Positions 6,317 through 8,950 of a stretch of 8,950 bases of DNA are shown here, in pieces. Numbering within the stretch: position 1 is the stretch's first letter; every line of letters begins with the position of its first letter. Position numbers and translations under genes: made by a program. Location: contig CAMPHU010000191.1 of NCBI GenBank assembly GCA_946886065.1, forward strand, positions 1 to 8,950, in the 5' to 3' direction. Below the pieces are notes generated by a model. The model was not told where the DNA came from. It saw only the letters and a program-made list of their open reading frames with translations, and ran no database searches. Source of the DNA: an uncultured Massilia sp. (lineage in GTDB: Bacteria > Pseudomonadota > Gammaproteobacteria > Burkholderiales > Burkholderiaceae).

Positions 6317-6781
6317 TCAGGCGCCAGGGGTGTCCTTCAGGATCGCACGGAAGGTCACCTCGATGAGCTGGGGCGGCAAAGCGAGCCGGGTAACCCCGAT
6401 CAGGTTACTGGCGACGAGCGGACGCTCGGCGCCGTACATTTCCTTCCTGACCTTCCCCGCCACCGCGAACGCCGCATCGACGTCGAGCACATACAGGGTC
6501 TCTTCGACGACGTCATCGAGGGTCGCGCCGAACTCGGCCAGAAGCGCGATGGCGTTCAGGTAGGTCTGGCGCATTTGTTGTTCCATGCCCGAGAAGTCGG
6601 TCGGCTTGCCGTGGGCGTCGAGCGGCGCCGGCGCGACCAGATTGCCCTCCTTGTCGTGGCCAAGCTGACCCGAGAGGTAGACGACGTCCTTGACCTGGAC
6701 TGCCTGGCAATAACCGTAGATGTCTTCCCACGCGACGCCATGGTTGGCGACTTTTCGTACGAGCGCTGCGGTGTGGTTCAT
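6317..6781 (-). CDS. RidA/YjgF/YER057c/UK114 family protein
   Basis: This 154-residue cytoplasmic protein belongs to the Rid superfamily. Members hydrolyse reactive enamine/imine intermediates released by PLP enzymes, or act in degradation pathways. Seen are VVYLSGQLGHDKEGNLV (33-49), the helix MEQQMRQTYLNAIALLAEFG (66-85), TLDDVVEETLYVLD (87-100), and the C-terminal signature SNLIGVTRLALPPQLIEV (125-142). Arg132 in VTRLALP aligns with the catalytic arginine of E. coli RidA (Arg105), so deaminase activity is plausible. The N-terminus is longer than in RidA itself (about 128 aa), more like the other Rid subgroups; exact subgroup not assigned. The ATG at 6781 has AGGGGG upstream and fixes the start; an upstream in-frame ATG at 6850 would add non-conserved residues. 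Same strand as the PQQ dehydrogenase but separated by 145 bases and a strong hairpin. Confidence 0.92.
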   Translation of the reverse strand: MNHTAALVRKVANHGVAWEDIYGYCQAVQVKDVVYLSGQLGHDKEGNLVAPAPLDAHGKPTDFSGMEQQMRQTYLNAIALLAEFGATLDDVVEETLYVLDVDAAFAVAGKVRKEMYGAERPLVASNLIGVTRLALPPQLIEVTFRAILKDTPGA

Positions 6782-6881
6782 GATGCCCCCTGGCTTGGAT
6801 GAGAGACTCCGATTGTGCGCCCTTTCCGTCCGGCGGTCTTGTACGTTCATGCTGTTTTTCCGGGCCGGCGATGCGAGCCCC

Positions 6882-6921
6882 GCCTGTCCGGTCCGCCCGC
6901 CGGCGAGCGGACCGGACAGGC
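6882..6921. terminator. Perfect 15-bp stem hairpin after the PQQ dehydrogenase gene
   Basis: GCCTGTCCGGTCCGC (6882-6896) is exactly reverse-complementary to 6907-6921, with a ten-base GC-rich loop. It begins five bases after the dehydrogenase stop codon on the - strand and precedes the RidA gene. No T-run follows on either strand, so it is either a U-tract-less terminator, a 3'-end mRNA stabiliser, or a copy of a dispersed palindromic repeat. It is the strongest hairpin in the window. Confidence 0.6.
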
Positions 6922-6926
6922 CGGAT

Positions 6927-8219
6927 TCAAGGACTCGGGACGACCCTCCACACCGTGTTGGCCAGGTCATCCGCCACGATCAGCGCCCCGCGCGGATCGA
7001 CCGTCACGCCGACCGGCCGCCCGCGCGTCTTTCCATCCGCATCGCGGAAGCCGGTCACGAAGTCGACCGGGTCACCCGCAGGACGCCCGTTGCTGAAGGG
7101 TACGAAGATCACCTTGTAGCCCACAGGCGGATTGCGGTTCCAGCTGCCGTGCTCCCCGACGAAGGCCCCGCTGGCGTAGTTTTGCCCCATTGCCGGCACG
7201 GAAAAGCTCAGGCCAAGCGCGGCGACATGCGAGCCCAGGCTGTAATCCGGCTTGACGGCGGAAGCGACCTTGTCCTTGTCCTGCGGCTTGACACGGGTGT
7301 CGACATGCTGGCCCCAGTAGCTGTACGGCCAGCCATAGAACGCGCCCTCGCGCACCGAGGTCAGGTAGTCCGGCACCAGGTCCGGCCCCAGTTCGTCGCG
7401 CTCGTTGACCACCGCCCACAACTGCCCGGTTTGCGGGTGCATCGCCAGCGCGGTCGGATTGCGCAGGCCGGTCGCATACGGCTTGTGGGCGCCCGTGGCG
7501 GCGTCGACCTGCCACACCATGGCCCGGTCGACCTCGGCCTCCATCCCGCGCTCGGTGATATTGCTGTTGGAGCCGATGCCGACATACAGGAAGCGCCCGT
7601 CGGGACTGACGGTCAGCGCCTTGGTCCAGTGGTGATTGATCTCGGAGGGGAGCTTGGTGACGCTGACCGGCGGCCCGCTGGCCTTGGTCTGGCCTTCCTT
7701 GTAGTCGAAGCTGACCAGCTCGTCCTGGTTGGCCACAAAGAGCTTGTTGCCGGCCAGGGCCAGGCCGTAAGGGGCATCGAGGTTTTCCGCGAACACGGTT
7801 TTCAGCTCGTACTGGCCGTCGCCATCCGCGTCGCGCAGCAAAGTCAGGCGATTCCCGCCCTTGACCTTGGTATTCCCCTTGGCCTTGATATAACCGGCGA
7901 TCACATCCTTGGGTTTGAGCTTGGCGGCCTTGCCTCCGCGCCCTTCCGCCACCAGGATGTCGCCGTTGGGAAGGACCAGGGTCTGCCTCGGAATCTTGAG
8001 GTCGGTCGCGATCGCCGTGATCGTGAATCCCTTGGGCACGCTCGGCTTCTGCTTGCCCCAGGCCTCAGGCTCGGCGATCTTCATGCTGGGCAGCAAGCCG
8101 CGTTGCGGCTCCGGCATCGTCGGGTCCGGCCCGCGCGCCTGGGTGCTCGCTCCTTCTTCACCGCATGCGCTCAACAGCAGCGCCGCACCCAATACCGTCA
8201 ATGGCCTCCATGGCTTCAT
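6927..8219 (-). CDS. PQQ-dependent sugar/sorbosone dehydrogenase family lipoprotein
   Basis: This 430-residue lipoprotein starts MKPWRPLTVLGAALLLSAC, with lipobox LSAC and lipidated Cys19. Gly20 follows rather than Asp, which favours outer-membrane sorting. The rest is a beta-propeller of the soluble glucose dehydrogenase/L-sorbosone dehydrogenase type. Blades include TLVLPNGDILVAEG (80-93), LLRDADGDGQYELK (127-140), EINHHWTKALTVSPDGRFLY (193-212), GLRNPTALAMHP (251-262) and GEHGSWNRNPPVGYKVIF (355-372). His196/His197 lie where the family has its catalytic base. Arg253-Asn254 and the Arg-rich TRGRPVGV (398-405) match PQQ-contacting regions of soluble GDH, by memory of the family. It likely oxidises a sugar or aldehyde and passes electrons onward; no haem motif CxxCH is present, so an electron acceptor must be separate. 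Its start overlaps the stop of the upstream DUF2231 gene by ATGA, indicating coupling. Confidence 0.88.
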   Translation of the reverse strand: MKPWRPLTVLGAALLLSACGEEGASTQARGPDPTMPEPQRGLLPSMKIAEPEAWGKQKPSVPKGFTITAIATDLKIPRQTLVLPNGDILVAEGRGGKAAKLKPKDVIAGYIKAKGNTKVKGGNRLTLLRDADGDGQYELKTVFAENLDAPYGLALAGNKLFVANQDELVSFDYKEGQTKASGPPVSVTKLPSEINHHWTKALTVSPDGRFLYVGIGSNSNITERGMEAEVDRAMVWQVDAATGAHKPYATGLRNPTALAMHPQTGQLWAVVNERDELGPDLVPDYLTSVREGAFYGWPYSYWGQHVDTRVKPQDKDKVASAVKPDYSLGSHVAALGLSFSVPAMGQNYASGAFVGEHGSWNRNPPVGYKVIFVPFSNGRPAGDPVDFVTGFRDADGKTRGRPVGVTVDPRGALIVADDLANTVWRVVPSP

Positions 8220-8647
8220 TTCGCACCTCCCCGGCGTGTTTCCAGTCCCACCCAGGTCGCGATGCAGGCCAGAACGGTCACGATGATCGACAAGACCAGG
8301 CCGGACGGCATCACGGCCCAGGCGTCCTTGGCGTGCACGAAGGCGTTGATCAGCCCAAGCACCCAGCTTGCCAGCAGCAACAAGAAATACAGCACGGGAT
8401 GCCCTGCCTTCCGCTCCGCCCGGATGAGCTTGACCAGGGCAAACAACAGCGCCAGGCCGCAGAACAGCAAGCCGCCCGCGATCAGCCAGGATGCGAAGTT
8501 ACTCCACTGAATCTGGTAGGTCTGGTAGTAGGCGACATCGCTCAGCAATGCACCCAGGAAAAGAGGAACACTTCCGGCAAGCAAAGTGGCATGCAGCGGC
8601 CCTGGCGGGTGGCGATCGTGCACGCCGGCTGCGGTTGGAGAAGACAT
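8216..8647 (-). CDS. DUF2231 family inner-membrane protein
   Basis: This 143-residue protein is predicted by eye to have four membrane helices: about 18-41 (LHATLLAGSVPLFLGALLSD), 51-75 (FASWLIAGGLLFCGLALLFA), 84-105 (PVLYFLLLLASWVLGLINAF) and 115-135 (GLVLSIIVTVLACIATWVGL). The segment H-A-T-L-L-A-G-S-V-P-L-F-L-G-A-L-L-S-D is characteristic of DUF2231 (His19, Asp37). I chose the ATG at 8647 because AAGGA lies eight bases upstream; codons up to 8704 would add 19 unconserved residues. His19, His83 and His105 sit near helix ends and could in principle bind haem, but this is not shown. The family has no established biochemical role that I know. The four-base overlap with the PQQ dehydrogenase implies that the two products work together, perhaps with DUF2231 as membrane partner. 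Confidence 0.87.
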   Translation of the reverse strand: MSSPTAAGVHDRHPPGPLHATLLAGSVPLFLGALLSDVAYYQTYQIQWSNFASWLIAGGLLFCGLALLFALVKLIRAERKAGHPVLYFLLLLASWVLGLINAFVHAKDAWAVMPSGLVLSIIVTVLACIATWVGLETRRGGAK

Positions 8648-8673
8648 GGCATCGTCCTTGTTGTTGTTCGCTT

Positions 8674-8719
8674 GACCAGATCGTAGCGACAAGTCGAAGT
8701 GCATGTCGCATAGCTGGTC
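8674..8719. promoter_or_regulatory. Nested inverted repeats in the leader of the DUF2231-PQQ dehydrogenase operon
   Basis: Two nested dyads share one centre. GACCAG (8674-8679) pairs with CTGGTC (8714-8719), and inside it GCGACA (8686-8691) pairs with TGTCGC (8704-8709). Unpaired strips of six and four bases lie between them. The element ends 27 bases upstream of the DUF2231 start codon. It may be an operator or a leader hairpin with an internal loop. No clear promoter hexamers are seen in the 147-base gap (8648-8794). Confidence 0.4.
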
Positions 8720-8768
8720 CGGGGCGAACTTTCTCCACCTGCGTCACCAATCACATCGGCATTCCCCC

Positions 8769-8790
8769 GCCGGCCGTTGACGGCGCCGGC
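8769..8790. terminator. GC-rich hairpin after the 36-aa ORF, weak terminator candidate
   Basis: GCCGGC at 8769-8774 can pair with GCCGGC at 8785-8790; an alternative inner fold pairs GCCGT (8773-8777) with ACGGC (8780-8784). The hairpin begins four bases after the stop codon of the small - strand gene. No T-run follows, so termination is uncertain and the small gene may be cotranscribed with the DUF2231 gene. Confidence 0.25.
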
Positions 8791-8794
8791 CGCT

Positions 8795-8905
8795 TCAGAA
8801 AAAGGTGAAATCCTCGTTCGATTTCGGAACGATGCGCATCACGCAGCCCAGCACATACCAGACATAGCCGCCGAAAGGCAGGGCCAGCAACCATAGATTA
8901 GACAT
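8795..8905 (-). CDS. 36-residue single-span membrane protein, unknown function
   Basis: A short open frame starts at ATG 8905 with AGGAG six bases upstream and ends in TGA at 8795. The product begins MSNLWLLALPFGGYVWYVLG, continues CVMRIVPK, and ends SNEDFTFF. Residues 4-23 form one hydrophobic helix rich in Trp/Tyr and containing PFGGY, followed by a positive patch (Arg24, Lys28) and an acidic-aromatic tail. By the positive-inside rule the C-terminus would be cytoplasmic. I cannot name the family. Small subunits of respiratory or transport complexes (CydX, KdpF and CcoQ types) are of similar size, but I see no match to them. The strong ribosome site, the non-random composition and the palindrome 23 bases upstream support a real gene. 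Confidence 0.65.
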   Translation of the reverse strand: MSNLWLLALPFGGYVWYVLGCVMRIVPKSNEDFTFF

Positions 8906-8928
8906 GACGATCTCCTTGCTTGCGCTTC

Positions 8929-8950
8929 ATTTCGCACATATGTGCGAAAT
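8929..8950. promoter_or_regulatory. 22-bp perfect palindrome, probable operator
   Basis: ATTTCGCACAT (8929-8939) is followed directly by its exact reverse complement (8940-8950), ending at the window edge. It lies 23 bases upstream of the 36-aa ORF start on the - strand. The form TTTCGCA...TGCGAAA resembles binding sites of dimeric repressors; the resemblance to IclR-type sites is from memory and unverified. The regulator would be outside the window. Confidence 0.6.

Noticed and set aside
6782..6970. N-terminal extension of RidA
   Set aside because: The codons cross the strong hairpin and the dehydrogenase 3' end, are not Rid-like, and the ATG at 6781 has a good AGGGGG site.
6720..8510. Long + strand open frame (596 codons) antisense to the PQQ dehydrogenase and part of DUF2231
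   Set aside because: It mirrors clear conserved genes on the - strand; its product is low-complexity Arg/Gly/Val-rich with no domain. This is a GC-rich antisense shadow.
8898..8930. Ten-codon leader ORF overlapping the start of the 36-aa gene
   Set aside because: It has an ATG inside the palindrome and no ribosome site of its own. It might equally be the end of an upstream gene, so it is not called.
1..8950. CRISPR array, tRNA/rRNA, insertion sequence or prophage genes
   Set aside because: I saw no spaced direct repeats, cloverleaf-like sequences, transposase or integrase motifs, or phage structural genes anywhere in the window.

Overview
The window looks like chromosomal DNA of a GC-rich Gram-negative bacterium. 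The strongest candidate is a betaproteobacterium of the Burkholderiales, in the style of the Oxalobacteraceae/Massilia group. That placement is an inference from base composition, compact gene packing and the gene families present: an Hsp70-like protein with a DUF3731 tail, GSTs beside a LysR gene, and a sorbosone-dehydrogenase-like lipoprotein paired with DUF2231. No rRNA, tRNA, CRISPR array, transposase or phage structural gene is visible. Coding sequence fills nearly everything, and no gene-free stretch exceeds about 150 bases.

Left part (1-2491). The C-terminal half of an Hsp70-family protein enters from the left edge and ends 4 bases before the end of a convergent LysR-type regulator. 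The regulator is divergent from a glutathione S-transferase gene. The 127-base spacer between them holds a perfect CGTCCA-N6-TGGACG dyad, a further CGTCCAC half-site and a TATAGT -10 candidate, arranged as in classical LysR-controlled promoters.

Middle (2492-6248, all + strand). After the first GST come a second GST, an HD-domain nucleotidase-like hydrolase, a 69-residue protein of unknown function with markedly lower GC, and a Tat-exported FAD-linked oxidoreductase. The last four genes are spaced 10 bp, 28 bp and -20 bp, so they look like one transcription unit. The small gene and the oxidoreductase overlap and are probably translationally coupled.

Right part (6317-8950, all - strand). Reading leftwards from the right edge, there is a 22-bp perfect palindrome, a 36-residue single-span membrane protein with a strong ribosome binding site, and a four-helix DUF2231 membrane protein. 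The DUF2231 gene overlaps by ATGA a lipoprotein of the PQQ-dependent sugar/sorbosone dehydrogenase family. A perfect 15-bp-stem hairpin directly after the dehydrogenase stop separates it from a RidA/YjgF-family deaminase. RidA converges on the oxidoreductase gene.

No gene set here is a clear-cut new defence or mobile system. The parts most likely to be undescribed are the 36-residue membrane protein with its palindrome, the DUF2231/PQQ-dehydrogenase pair as a periplasmic oxidation module, and the AT-richer 69-residue protein coupled to the exported FAD enzyme.
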